A stretch of DNA of 41,093 nucleotides, taken from contig DAOOGN010000026.1 of assembly GCA_035415725.1 (NCBI GenBank), positions 1 to 41,093 on the forward strand, given 5' to 3'. Positions 33,067 through 41,093 of the stretch are shown here, one piece after another. The stretch comes from DSWT01 sp035415725. GTDB taxonomy: Bacteria > Chloroflexota > Anaerolineae > B4-G1 > SLSP01. The first letter of the stretch is position 1. Every line of letters starts with the position of its first letter. Made by a program: the position numbers and the translations under genes. The notes beneath the pieces were generated by a model. It saw only the letters and a program-made list of their open reading frames with translations, was not told where the DNA came from and searched no databases.

Positions 33067-34014
33067 ATGACGACTGGCTACGTCTGTAACATTCAGCGCT
33101 TCTCCGTCCACGATGGGCCGGGAATCCGCACCACCGTCTTTCTTAAAGGCTGTACGTTGCGCTGCTTTTGGTGTCACAACCCCGAAAGCATCCGCCCCAA
33201 ACTGGAAATCCAGTTCTTCCCCAACCGCTGCATCGGTTGCGGCGCGTGTGTGGAAGTGTGTCCCGAAGGCGCGCAGGCGTTCGACGCCAACGGCGTGCGC
33301 GTCTTCTATCACGAGAAATGTGCCGTGTGTGGCCAGTGCGTCGACGTGTGCTACGCCGAAGCGCTGGTCTTCAGCGGTAAAGAGATGACCGCCGAAGCCG
33401 TCGTGGATGAAATCCTGCTCGACCGCGCATTCTACGCGAACTCCGGCGGCGGCGTGACCCTTTCCGGCGGCGAACCAGCGTTGCAGGTCGAGTTCTCACG
33501 GGAGATTCTCGAACGCTGCCGGGCGACGGGCCTGCACACCGCCATCGAAACCGCCGCCAACGTCCCGTGGGAGAGCCTGACGGTGCTCTTGCCGCTGACC
33601 GACCTGGTGATGATGGACATCAAGCACATGGATTCTGCCAAACACCGCGACGCCGTCGGCGCGCCCAACGAACTGCTGTTGGCAAACGCCCGCCGCCTCG
33701 TCGAAAGCGGCCGGCCTATCATCTTCCGCATCCCTATCATCCCCACCGTCAACGACACACCGGAAGAGGTCGCGGCTATTGCCGCTTACGTGTGCGAGTT
33801 GCGCGACCTGCGCGCCGCGCAACACAACGGCGCATCCGGCGATCCTGCCCCCATTATCCTCGAACTCCTGCCGTTCCACCGCATGGCCGGCGACAAATAC
33901 AACAGCCTGGGACTGGCCTACCGCGCTGCCGCTTTGACCCCGCCCACCCCCCAGCACATGGCAATGTTGGTGGACGTGGCACAGGCGCAGGGCATTCCGG
34001 TCCACAGCAGATAA
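33067..34014 (+). CDS. Glycyl-radical enzyme activating protein (radical SAM, PFL-AE family)
   Basis: A 315-residue activase. Radical-SAM cysteines are C29, C33 and C36 (GCTLRCFWCHNPE). Two ferredoxin-type clusters follow: C55, C58, C61, C65 and C85, C88, C91, C95. These are the extra clusters found in activases of non-pyruvate-formate-lyase glycyl-radical enzymes such as glycerol/diol dehydratase, choline lyase, benzylsuccinate synthase and hydroxyproline dehydratase. Next come GGVTLSGGEPALQ (SAM-binding GGE motif) and MMDIKHMD. It generates the glycyl radical on a partner enzyme under anoxic conditions. No such partner lies in the window. The stop is followed after 3 nt by a DUF401 membrane protein. 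The SD is far from the start (AAGGAA about 13 nt upstream). Confidence 0.93.
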   Translation: MTTGYVCNIQRFSVHDGPGIRTTVFLKGCTLRCFWCHNPESIRPKLEIQFFPNRCIGCGACVEVCPEGAQAFDANGVRVFYHEKCAVCGQCVDVCYAEALVFSGKEMTAEAVVDEILLDRAFYANSGGGVTLSGGEPALQVEFSREILERCRATGLHTAIETAANVPWESLTVLLPLTDLVMMDIKHMDSAKHRDAVGAPNELLLANARRLVESGRPIIFRIPIIPTVNDTPEEVAAIAAYVCELRDLRAAQHNGASGDPAPIILELLPFHRMAGDKYNSLGLAYRAAALTPPTPQHMAMLVDVAQAQGIPVHSR

Positions 34015-34017
34015 CGT

Positions 34018-35229
34018 ATGCTCGATCTGCTCAAATTTGCCCTCATCCTCGGCGTGACGATCTTTCTGTTGACGCGCAAGGGGGATCTCGGCCTCATCCT
34101 GCTGTTGGATACAGGCTTGGCGGCGCTCCTGTTCGCCTATCCCTTCCTGAGCCTGCTCCGCTCCATCTGGCGCGGATTTATAGCCGCAGACACCTGGAAT
34201 CTCGTCGGCGCCGTCTTCCTGGTGCTGCTGCTGGCCGAACTGCTGCGTCGCACCCACGCCATGGAGCGCATGGTCACTGCCCTGCAAGTCATCGTACCCG
34301 ACAGCCGCATCGTGCTGGCGTTGATACCCACGCTGATCGGTCTGATGCCCATGCTCGGCGGCGCCATGTTCTCCGCGCCGATGGTCAACGAGATCGGCAC
34401 GCGGCTCGCGCTGACGCCCAGCCGCAAGACGTACATCAACTACTGGTTCCGCCACTCGATGGAATACGTCTTCCCCCTCTACTCGTCACTCCTGATGGTC
34501 TCGGCGCTGCTCGGCGTTTCGGTCTACGCCTTCGTGCGCGCTTCGTGGCCGCTCGCCATCGCAGCATTGCTCGGCGGTGTGATATGGGGGCTAACGGGCA
34601 TCCAGCAAGAAAAACCGCCGAGTAACGGACAGAGTCCGCGCGCCGCATGGCATACATTGCTCGCCAGCACATGGCCGATATTGCTGGTGATAGGGGTCGT
34701 CGTCGTCTTGCAGTTCAACATGCTCATCAGCCTGGCAGTCATCAACGTGCTTTTTGCCATCATCAAGCGCATCGGCCCCAGCCAGTGGCGCGATGTCCTC
34801 ACCCGCAGTCTGCCGGTGCAGACGTTCTCATCCATTTTTGGCGTGATGGTTTTCAAACAAGTGCTGCAAGACGTCGGCGCCGTCGAACAGATTCCGCAGG
34901 CATTGAGCGCGCTCGGCCTGCCGCCGTTGATCGTCGCCTTTGTCGTGCCGATGCTGGTGGGTCTGGTAACGGGAACTCCCCCTGCGGCCATGGCACTGAG
35001 CCTGCCGTTGGTCGCGCCGTTGCTGAGCGAACTCCCCATCGAGGCCATGGCCGCCGGCGTATGGATGTTCGTCGGGTGCTTCAGCGGCATCATGCTCTCA
35101 CCGATGCACCTGTGCCTGGCGCTCACCCACAACTACTTCGGCGCGAGTTGGGGAGCGCTCTACAAAACATTGATACCGTCTGTCGGTATGATCATCGCTA
35201 CCGCCGTGGGCATCGTCCTGTTGCGTTAA
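34018..35229 (+). CDS. DUF401 family integral membrane protein (putative transporter)
   Basis: A 403-residue protein with about ten hydrophobic segments. It carries the family's re-entrant-like motifs LIPTLIGLMPMLGGAMFSAPMVNEIG near residue 105 and its counterpart PMLVGLVTGTPPAAMALSLPLVAPLLSELP near 315, followed by FVGCFSGIMLSPMHLCLALT. The inverted two-half design is that of the ion-transporter/CitMHS-like permeases, so an organic-anion carrier is likely, but no substrate is known. It starts 3 nt after the activase stop and lacks its own SD, indicating one operon with translational coupling. The pairing suggests the permease supplies or exports a substrate of the glycyl-radical enzyme (inference). 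Confidence 0.85.
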   Translation: MLDLLKFALILGVTIFLLTRKGDLGLILLLDTGLAALLFAYPFLSLLRSIWRGFIAADTWNLVGAVFLVLLLAELLRRTHAMERMVTALQVIVPDSRIVLALIPTLIGLMPMLGGAMFSAPMVNEIGTRLALTPSRKTYINYWFRHSMEYVFPLYSSLLMVSALLGVSVYAFVRASWPLAIAALLGGVIWGLTGIQQEKPPSNGQSPRAAWHTLLASTWPILLVIGVVVVLQFNMLISLAVINVLFAIIKRIGPSQWRDVLTRSLPVQTFSSIFGVMVFKQVLQDVGAVEQIPQALSALGLPPLIVAFVVPMLVGLVTGTPPAAMALSLPLVAPLLSELPIEAMAAGVWMFVGCFSGIMLSPMHLCLALTHNYFGASWGALYKTLIPSVGMIIATAVGIVLLR

Positions 35230-35323
35230 AGGCAAATGCCAACAGACTCAACAGATTCCAGCGGTTTTTTTAAGACTTCGGACTTTTACTTTCGATTTTA
35301 GATCAACGATTAAGGAGAAGACG

Positions 35324-36184
35324 ATGTCAGACCACAAAATAGCTTTGATCACAGACAGCACGTGTGACTTGCCGCCGGCGCAACGGGAACAATACGCGAT
35401 CCACGTCGTGCCCCTGTCGATCATCTGGGGAGATGAGCAGTTGCGCGATGGGATCGACATCCGGCCGGAGGAGTTCTATGCGCGGCTGGTCGCGGACCCC
35501 ACTTACCCAACGACGTCGCAGCCCACACCGCAGAACTTTTTGCACACCTACCGGCAGGTGCAACAGGATGGCGCCCAGGAGATCGTCGTCATCACCATCA
35601 GCAGTGCCATGAGCGGAACCCTCGAATCGGCGCGGCTGGCAGCGACGATGATCGACATACCCGTCCATCTCGTGGATTCCAGGTCCAACTCGATGGGCCT
35701 GGGCTGGCAAGTGCTGGCGGCAGCACGGGCACGGAAAGCCGGCGGAGATGCCGCCGCGATGGTGGCCGCCGCCGACGCAGCTCGCCAGAGCATGGTCTAC
35801 ATCGTCGTCCTCGACACCCTGGAATATCTGCGCAAGGGCGGACGCATCGGCGGTGCGAGCGCGTTTATCGGCACACTGCTGAACTTCAAGCCGCAGATTT
35901 GGGTGAACCACAAAACCGGCATGGTGGAAGCCGGACGGCGCACGCGCACCCGCCAGAAGGCGCTCCAGACGCTCCATGATGACTTCTTTGCCCAACTTGA
36001 TACGCGCCAGAAGATGCGGATTGCCGTCTTGCACAACGCCGCATTGCCAGAAGCCGAAGCCCTGGCTGCCCGCGTGCAAAACGAGTTCGCCCCGGTAGAA
36101 TTGATCATCACCATCGTCTCGCCGGTGCTGGGCGTGCACACCGGACCGCGCGCCATCGCCCTGTGCGGCCATACGGAAGATTGA
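35324..36184 (+). CDS. DegV family fatty-acid-binding protein
   Basis: A 286-residue cytoplasmic protein with AAGGAG six bases before the ATG. The start KIALITDSTCDLP is the hallmark of DegV/FakB. It continues TSQPTPQNFLHTY, VITISSAMSGTLESARLA (Ser and Thr that hold the carboxylate) and VLDTLEYLRKGGRIGGASAFIGTLLNFKPQI. Members bind a fatty acid and present it to FakA kinase, or store or transport lipids. No fakA is in the window. The 94-nt gap before it is AT-rich (GGTTTTTTTAAGAC), holds no repeat that I can confirm elsewhere here, and may contain its promoter. Confidence 0.92.
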   Translation: MSDHKIALITDSTCDLPPAQREQYAIHVVPLSIIWGDEQLRDGIDIRPEEFYARLVADPTYPTTSQPTPQNFLHTYRQVQQDGAQEIVVITISSAMSGTLESARLAATMIDIPVHLVDSRSNSMGLGWQVLAAARARKAGGDAAAMVAAADAARQSMVYIVVLDTLEYLRKGGRIGGASAFIGTLLNFKPQIWVNHKTGMVEAGRRTRTRQKALQTLHDDFFAQLDTRQKMRIAVLHNAALPEAEALAARVQNEFAPVELIITIVSPVLGVHTGPRAIALCGHTED

Positions 36185-36212
36185 GCGCACCCTGGAGTAT
36201 ACGACAGATTAA

Positions 36213-36251
36213 GGGGGGATGGGCCTATAGAAACACGCCTATCTCGTCATC
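36213..36251 (-). repeat. MITE-like family B, short internal fragment
   Basis: GGGGGGATGGGCCTATAGAA followed by ACACGCCTATCTCGTCATC is the reverse complement of about 9079-9117 in copy 1 with one or two changes. It lies in the 249-nt gap after degV. Confidence 0.75.
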
Positions 36252-36338
36252 AAAGTCGATAGCCATCTGGGAAGTGCACTTGAATGGCTATAGCCGGTTT
36301 CCAGACCAAGCCGCCGCCGGCCCAGGCGTAGGCAGGCA

Positions 36339-36351
36339 CGGTCGGAGACCG
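36339..36351. repeat. Short palindrome CGGTC-GGA-GACCG
   Basis: A 5-bp perfect inverted repeat with a 3-nt spacer, in a GC-rich stretch before the isomerase. The rest of 36252-36418 shows no gene or other recognisable signal. Confidence 0.35.
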
Positions 36352-36418
36352 GCCCGAGCATTGCCCCATAATTTGCCCTATGCCCCGCACCGCGGCAAAA
36401 TTGCCGGGGACCTGCGCC

Positions 36419-36427
36419 AGGAGGAGA
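36419..36427 (+). promoter_or_regulatory. Strong Shine-Dalgarno before a TTG start
   Basis: AGGAGGAGA at 36419-36427 ends six bases before TTG 36434. It decides the start of the second TIM-barrel gene; the in-frame ATG at 36380 has no ribosome site and would add 18 unlikely residues. Confidence 0.65.
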
Positions 36428-36433
36428 GACAAT

Positions 36434-37303
36434 TTGCCCATTCGCTACGGCGCCCATTGTTATCTGTTCACCGACGGCTGGTCGGATGACCGCTTGCCCA
36501 TCCTGGACACGGCCAAAGCAATGGGGCTGGACGTGTTTGAGATCATCGTCGGTGACGACGTGACCTACACACCGCGCCTCACCCGCCGGCGCGCCGAGGC
36601 GCTGGGGCTGGCGCTCACCGTCAGCCCGGGTGGAGCGTGGCCGCCAGAATGCGACCTTTCCGCTGACGATCCGGCGTCCCGCGCGCAAGGGCTGGCATGG
36701 CACCAACATCAGGTGGACATCGCTGCCGAACTCGGCGCGGTAGCCTATACCGGCGCGCTCTACGGCCATCCCGGCGTCGTCCGGCGTCGTCTTCCCCCCG
36801 CCGACGAACTCCCGCGCACCGCCGAGGGATTGCACCATCTAGCCGAGTACGGCGCACGGCGCGGCGTCGGCATTGTCATCGAGCCGATGAGCCACTTCCG
36901 CACCCACCTCGTCAACACGCCGGAGCAGGCCATGCAGATGATAGCGCTGGCCGACCATCCCAACCTGCACGTGTTGCTCGACACCTACCACCTCATCACC
37001 GAAATCCGCGACTACGCCCAGGCCATCCACACCGTCGCGCCCCGTCTGTGGGGCCTCCATGCCTGTGAAAATGACCGGGGTGTGCCCGGCGGTGGCCTTG
37101 TCCCGTGGGACACCATCTTCGGCGCGTTAAAAGCCATCGCCTTCGAGGGGTACGTGCTGCTGGAGAGCTACAACTCAACCATCGGCGATCCGCCGGGGAC
37201 ATTCGCCTTCCGGCGGGGGATGTTCCACGATCCATGCCCGGACGGAGAGGCTTTTGTCCGGCAGGGGATCGCATTTTTGAAGGCAGGGATGGGTAATGCA
37301 TGA
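36434..37303 (+). CDS. Sugar phosphate isomerase/epimerase (xylose-isomerase-like TIM barrel), TTG start
   Basis: From TTG 36434 the protein has 289 residues and begins LPIRYGAHCYLFTDGWSDD. Candidate metal ligands for the AP-endonuclease-2-type barrel are E in DVFEIIVGD, E in GIVIEPMSHFRTH, D in LHVLLDTYHL, H in LWGLHACENDRGVPGGG and E in GYVLLESYN. The GLHACENDRGVPG segment is characteristic of the D-tagatose/psicose 3-epimerase branch, so a ketose 3-epimerase is the best guess, not proven. Cytoplasmic. It shares only about the fold with the isomerase at 7215-7973. It follows degV by 249 nt of repeat-bearing sequence, so it probably has its own promoter. Confidence 0.85.
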   Translation: MPIRYGAHCYLFTDGWSDDRLPILDTAKAMGLDVFEIIVGDDVTYTPRLTRRRAEALGLALTVSPGGAWPPECDLSADDPASRAQGLAWHQHQVDIAAELGAVAYTGALYGHPGVVRRRLPPADELPRTAEGLHHLAEYGARRGVGIVIEPMSHFRTHLVNTPEQAMQMIALADHPNLHVLLDTYHLITEIRDYAQAIHTVAPRLWGLHACENDRGVPGGGLVPWDTIFGALKAIAFEGYVLLESYNSTIGDPPGTFAFRRGMFHDPCPDGEAFVRQGIAFLKAGMGNA

Positions 37304-37321
37304 ATCATAAAATAATCGTAA

Positions 37322-37500
37322 CTATTCAGCCACCCTTGCCAGGTGACAAACGGGACTTGGGGGAGAGCACATAATAGGTGACCCCTTCGGCAGGTGATGA
37401 CCCTCTCATCCCCCAACCCCCTTCTCCCCCGCCAGCGGGGAAGAAGGGGGCAAAAGGGGGGCAGGGAGGAGGGGCTGATAGAAACACGCATATCTTGTCA
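37322..37500 (-). mobile_element. MITE-like element family B, truncated copy
   Basis: Starts CTATTCAGCCACCCTTGCCAG at 37322 and ends within GAAACACGCATATCTTGTCA at 37500, lacking the far terminus. It includes the hairpin CCCCTTCTCCCCCGC / GCGGGGAAGAAGGGG (about 37421-37450). It lies 18 nt after the isomerase stop and before the convergent murJ end. Confidence 0.8.
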
Positions 37501-37541
37501 GATGGATAATTTGGGGTTGAGAAGCCTGGTTCTACCCACCC

Positions 37542-39095
37542 TCAGCCCTTACGCAGTACCATCCTCGCCACCTGCTTCAGCTCTTCGACGCGCAATGCCA
37601 GCGCGAGTCCGACGTAGACGATCACCCCCACGGCTACCCCGCCGAGGCTTTGAACGAGCACGCCGTCCGGGGCGACACGCATCCACCCCAGCAGGGCCAC
37701 GCCCATCCCCACGGAGGCGAGCAGGACGCGCAGCGCCTGTCCCGCCAGACCGCGTCCGTCAAAGCCGCCGATACGCCGGTAGACCAACACCAGCAGCACC
37801 GCCATCTGCACGGTAAACGCCAGTGCGCTCGCCAGAGCAAGGCCACCGTGCGCCGCTCCCCCCAACGCGGTGAAGAGCGATGGCAGCGTCAGCCCCAACG
37901 CCAGGTTCAACGCCACGGAAAGCAGCGCCGCCAGCGCCGGCGTCCAGGTGTCGTGCAGCGCATAAAAGGCCCGCGCCAGCACTTCGATGGCCGAAAGCCC
38001 CACCAGCCCCACGGCATAGAAGGTCAACGCCCAGGCCACCGCCTGCGTCGAAGCCGCGTCGAATTCGCCCCGCTGGAACACCACCGCGATGATCGGTCGT
38101 CCCAACGTCATCAGCCCCACCGCCGCCGGCAACGTCACCGCGACGATGACGCGCAGCATGAGCATGAGCGTCCGCCGCAGGGCGTCGGTCTCGCCGCGCG
38201 CAGCCTGCTCCGCAAAGGTCGGGAAGACCGCCGTCCCTACCGCCTGGGCGAACACGCCCTGCGGCAGCAACACAATCAACCAGGCGTATTCCAATGCCGC
38301 AATCGCGCCCGCTCCCAGGTGCGACGCCAGGTTGTTGGTGACGAGCATATTCACCTGCGTCGCCGCCACACCCAACACGCGCGGGGCCATCAGCCGCCCC
38401 ACTTCCATCACGCCGGGGTCGCCGCGTCCCACAATCGGCGCGTAATGCGCACCGTAACGAATAAGGCCCGGCACCTGGATCAACAGATGGGCCAGCGCGC
38501 CCACAACCGTCCCGATGGCCGGGCCTAGCGGCCCCAGCCCGGTCTCGCCGCCCCAGATGCCTCCGCCGATGAGCGCCAGGTTGTATAGGATGGGGGCTAT
38601 CGCCGGGAGCAGAAAGTGCTGATGCGCGTTGAGAATCCCCATCACCACCCCGCTGACGCCGAAAATCGCCGTTGACAGCAACATCACCCGCATCAACACG
38701 GCGACCTGCGCCTGCACCGCGGCAGGAAGTGCGGGCGCGATCAACGTCCGCACCAGCCAGGGGGCGAAGGCGATACACAGCAAACTCAACGGCACGAGGA
38801 CGATGAGGAGGATATTGATTACCGCGGAGGCCAGCTTCCACGCGGATTCAGTCTCGCCGCGCGCCAACCGTCCGGTGAACATGGGAATGAAGGCCGAGCC
38901 GAGCGCCCCGCCGGCCACAACGAAGAAGATCGCTTCGGGGATGCGCTGCGCGGCAACGTAAGCATCCATCGCCGCGCCCGTGCCAAAATAATGTCCAAAG
39001 ACGATCTGCCGCACCAGGCCCAAAATCCGACTGACCGCAAACGCCGCCATAACCAGGATGGCGGCCCGCGCTACATGGCGTTGGGTTTTTTCCAT
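37542..39095 (-). CDS. murJ: Lipid II flippase MurJ (MviN family)
   Basis: A 517-residue polytopic protein with about 14 hydrophobic helices. The N-terminal signature is AFAVSRILGLVRQIVFGHYFGTGAAMDAYVAAQRIPEAIFFVVAGGALGSAFIPMF. Later it has GVFAQAVGTAVFPTFAEQAARGE and RALFQRGEFD-like VVFQRGEFDAAST, all diagnostic of MurJ within the MOP superfamily. It flips undecaprenyl-PP-MurNAc-pentapeptide-GlcNAc across the cytoplasmic membrane for peptidoglycan synthesis. GAGG lies eight bases before ATG 39095. It starts 15 nt after truD, so it ends a three-gene minus-strand operon (DUF4230 protein, truD, murJ). Basic C-terminal tail (LKQVARMVLRKG). Confidence 0.94.
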   Translation of the reverse strand: MEKTQRHVARAAILVMAAFAVSRILGLVRQIVFGHYFGTGAAMDAYVAAQRIPEAIFFVVAGGALGSAFIPMFTGRLARGETESAWKLASAVINILLIVLVPLSLLCIAFAPWLVRTLIAPALPAAVQAQVAVLMRVMLLSTAIFGVSGVVMGILNAHQHFLLPAIAPILYNLALIGGGIWGGETGLGPLGPAIGTVVGALAHLLIQVPGLIRYGAHYAPIVGRGDPGVMEVGRLMAPRVLGVAATQVNMLVTNNLASHLGAGAIAALEYAWLIVLLPQGVFAQAVGTAVFPTFAEQAARGETDALRRTLMLMLRVIVAVTLPAAVGLMTLGRPIIAVVFQRGEFDAASTQAVAWALTFYAVGLVGLSAIEVLARAFYALHDTWTPALAALLSVALNLALGLTLPSLFTALGGAAHGGLALASALAFTVQMAVLLVLVYRRIGGFDGRGLAGQALRVLLASVGMGVALLGWMRVAPDGVLVQSLGGVAVGVIVYVGLALALRVEELKQVARMVLRKG

Positions 39096-39110
39096 CGGGA
39101 TTACCTCAAT

Positions 39111-40289
39111 CTACCGCGCATTGAAGGGGATGCCACTGCGCACTGCCGCTGCCTTCATCACCAGCGTGGCGTAACATCCCGATGGCAACGTAAAGCTGAC
39201 CGTGATGGCCTGGCGACCGGGCGAATACCCGTCGGCAAAAGGTTCCGACACGACGACCCCGGCGGGCGCAAACCAGACCACCCGTTCCCCTTTAGCAAGA
39301 TAGACGCACCGCAGGATACGCGCCTTAAAATCGTGCAGGGTCAGACCCTCCATGGCAAAGACGGCGTCCGCGGCCTCGCCGACCGCGCCTTCGTAACGCG
39401 CCGTCAGCCGTGGCAGATCGATTTCCAAGGCTTTCACGTTGTCGGGCACGTCGCTCGATGCCGGCAAGGGGAAGGGGACGCCGACGATGTCTAGCTGGAG
39501 AGAGGGGGAGGCCACGCGCTCAAGGCATCGCGCGGTGATGTGGTTCCACACCCACGACTGGTAGGCCGAGAGGTAGATCGAGAGCAAGCGATCCTGGATC
39601 AGATTCACCGCTTTGCCGTAATCGTGGGGATGATCTTTGAGATAAGTGATCACGCTGCGCAAATTCGAGGGACGCGGGGCCTGGTGCAACAGAAAGCCCC
39701 ACTGTCCCCAATGGCTCTTCACCAGCGCCTTGAATTCGCGGATGTCGGCAGGATCGCCGAGCATGGGTTCTTCCAGATAAAAGCGCACGGCCTGCTCGGC
39801 GTCGCGCAACAGAATCGCCTTACCAATGAAGCCACCTTCGGCCAGCGAACCAAAACGTTGTGCGTCGAAGTAATTAGGCAGGCCCGCGGTTTCCAGCTCC
39901 CGCAAAGCGTCGGTCAGGGCGATGGCTTCCTGCTTCGACAAATCGCGGGCGACGATGGTGAAGCGGTTGCCCAACACGTCCCTGGGCTGCAAGGCGCGCG
40001 GTCCCCACTGCACGCGCTGCGCGACGAAGCCTTTGTCCTTGATCTGCTCCGCTCCCCGCTTGCGGACGCTGGCATACTGGATCGCCACCGCGCCGGCATC
40101 TTTGAGCGCGGGGAACACCACCATACTAGGGGTAAGTTTCAACCGCGCCGCGAGACGGTCGCGCACGGCCAATGTCGACATGTCGCGCTTTTCGATGCGG
40201 TAGTAAGCGTACGCACCGCGGTCTCCGGGCAGTTGGATCTGCTCCTCGACTTGAAAATCTTCGGGGATATGCTTGATGTGCATGGCCAT
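39111..40289 (-). CDS. truD: tRNA pseudouridine(13) synthase TruD
   Basis: A 392-residue TruD with the family motifs VEEQIQLPGDRGAYAYYRIEKRDMSTLAV, VVFPALKDAGAVAIQY (catalytic D64) and PNYFDAQRFGS, plus the inserted TruD domain in the middle (about residues 155-300). It isomerises U13 in tRNA-Glu. There are two ATGs: the one at 40289 directly abuts AGGGA, while ATG 40283 (third codon) has it seven bases upstream and is the likelier start (MHIKHIPEDF). It lies 9-15 nt after the DUF4230 gene and 15 nt before murJ. The usual glycine in NYFG is aspartate here, a change I would not read as inactivating. Confidence 0.93.
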   Translation of the reverse strand: MAMHIKHIPEDFQVEEQIQLPGDRGAYAYYRIEKRDMSTLAVRDRLAARLKLTPSMVVFPALKDAGAVAIQYASVRKRGAEQIKDKGFVAQRVQWGPRALQPRDVLGNRFTIVARDLSKQEAIALTDALRELETAGLPNYFDAQRFGSLAEGGFIGKAILLRDAEQAVRFYLEEPMLGDPADIREFKALVKSHWGQWGFLLHQAPRPSNLRSVITYLKDHPHDYGKAVNLIQDRLLSIYLSAYQSWVWNHITARCLERVASPSLQLDIVGVPFPLPASSDVPDNVKALEIDLPRLTARYEGAVGEAADAVFAMEGLTLHDFKARILRCVYLAKGERVVWFAPAGVVVSEPFADGYSPGRQAITVSFTLPSGCYATLVMKAAAVRSGIPFNAR

Positions 40290-40298
40290 GTCCCTGCG

Positions 40299-40985
40299 CT
40301 AAGGCGCCACTACAGTGATCGTCGGGGTCGGCATGGGCGCCGGCGTCGGCGTGGGCATCGCGGTGACAAAGATGACGTGTTCAAACCCCAAACTCAGGAT
40401 CAGCGAGCGCAGCACGTTGCGTGCGTTTTCTTCGGCGGTCTCAAGCAAGCCGTCCTCAATCGCAGCTTGCAACATCAGTTGCTCGGCTTCCTGACGCGCG
40501 GCAGTCTCGAGCTGGGGGTTCATCCCCGCCACGCCGGTACGGCGATCATACACATACGTCCGGCTGTTGTCCAGGGTGGCGACAAAGACCTCTGCGGGCG
40601 GCAAACGCACGTAAACCGTCCCCTCATCGGTGGTCATCAAGTCCTGGGTCCCTATCGTCGACAAATCAACGCCGGCGATCATCTCACCGTGGGCGATCAA
40701 AAGGAGCTTGTCACCGAACAGAAATCCCAGCGGTCCCTGACCCGATTCCGCCGTGATGACCTTCTCGATCTGATACGAGGCCGTTTCCAGGCGACTCAGC
40801 GATTGTATACCCTCGATCACCGTCGTCGCACTGGGATAGATGGTCGGAGTCGGCTGCGGTAAAAGTTGTTGTGGGTTGATATCTAATTTAGGGGACTTGC
40901 TGCGTGAAAGGACAAAAAGCCACACACCCACAACAATGATGGCGATCACCCCTACCCACATCAAAAGACGCCTGAGTTTCGACAT
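40299..40985 (-). CDS. DUF4230 domain protein, membrane-anchored
   Basis: From ATG 40985 (GAGAGGGG upstream) the protein has 228 residues; the in-frame ATG at 41072 adds 29 residues partly encoded by a dispersed repeat and is rejected. Residues 8-28 form one transmembrane anchor (LMWVGVIAIIVVGVWLFVL) after a basic N-terminus. The DUF4230 domain is outside: LETASYQIEKVITAE, FLFGDKLLLIAHGEMIAGVDLSTI, TVYVRLPPAEVFVATLDNSRTYVYDRRTGV, then helices rich in Glu/Ala. The last residues are a Pro-Thr linker-like tail (PTPTPAPMPTPTITVVAP). The function of the domain is unknown. It is the first gene of the truD-murJ operon. Confidence 0.88.
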   Translation of the reverse strand: MSKLRRLLMWVGVIAIIVVGVWLFVLSRSKSPKLDINPQQLLPQPTPTIYPSATTVIEGIQSLSRLETASYQIEKVITAESGQGPLGFLFGDKLLLIAHGEMIAGVDLSTIGTQDLMTTDEGTVYVRLPPAEVFVATLDNSRTYVYDRRTGVAGMNPQLETAARQEAEQLMLQAAIEDGLLETAEENARNVLRSLILSLGFEHVIFVTAMPTPTPAPMPTPTITVVAP

Positions 40986-41040
40986 AGAACTTGCCCCTCT
41001 CTTCTTTATTTCTTCCCGGAAAATAATTCGCCTTACTTCT

Positions 41041-41093
41041 CTGAAAATAGCCCCAGAGCACCCAGAGTTCACAGAGAAAAACTCAAATTCTTT
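41041..41093 (-). repeat. Dispersed repeat family A, copy 3 (cut by window end; leader of the DUF4230 gene)
   Basis: CTGAAAATAGCCCCAGAGCA and the following 30 bases are almost identical to 8761-8812 and similar to 22499-22538. It begins 55 nt upstream of the DUF4230 start, in the same orientation to the gene as the other two copies, and continues past the window. Confidence 0.9.

Overview
The window is a GC-rich bacterial segment whose content and style point to a member of the Chloroflexota (Anaerolineae/Caldilineae type). That assignment is inference. It rests on the mix of secreted glycosidases, the large CHAT/NB-ARC/TPR protein, a YLPLVMR tail at the end of a secreted amylase, and very many short palindromic and dispersed repeats between genes. 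I recognise 22 protein genes, one of them cut by the left edge. I see no rRNA, tRNA or CRISPR array.

Layout. 1-2.9 kb: 3' part of a secreted tandem 5'-nucleotidase, closed by a strong hairpin. 3.0-7.1 kb (minus): a polytopic membrane protein and a 1074-residue CHAT protease/NB-ARC ATPase/TPR protein of the prokaryotic conflict type. 7.2-8.7 kb (minus): sugar-phosphate isomerase/epimerase and ThuA-like protein. 9.3-14.4 kb (minus): a 1696-residue secreted amylopullulanase-like GH13 enzyme. It is divergent from a metallo-beta-lactamase/esterase fusion and a MATE exporter (14.6-17.7 kb, plus, GTGA-coupled). 17.8-24.2 kb (minus): Old Yellow Enzyme homologue, fumarate-reductase-type flavoprotein, zinc alcohol dehydrogenase, small membrane protein and SDR. 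24.7-29.6 kb (plus): type IIG restriction-modification enzyme followed by a nucleotidyltransferase-fold protein. 29.8-37.3 kb (plus): double zinc-ribbon protein, GH2 glycosidase, glycyl-radical-enzyme activase, DUF401 permease, DegV and a second TIM-barrel isomerase. 37.5-41.0 kb (minus): DUF4230 protein, TruD and MurJ in one tight operon.

How the genes fit. Much of the window looks like accessory carbohydrate and small-molecule catabolism: amylopullulanase, GH2, ThuA, two TIM-barrel isomerases and four oxidoreductases. Two defence-type loci are embedded in it, the CHAT/NB-ARC protein and the type IIG enzyme. The right end carries housekeeping genes.

The most unusual layer is the repeats. 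At least four dispersed families recur. One is MITE-like (about 255 bp, ends CTATTCAG/CTGAATAG). One sits in the 5' leaders of three genes in the same orientation. Six genes have their stop codon inside a repeat or palindrome. In two large genes the repeats lie inside the reading frame and are translated: one in the flavoprotein and three in the restriction enzyme. The target-recognition part of the restriction enzyme is also sharply AT-rich compared with the rest of the gene, as expected of a swapped specificity module.
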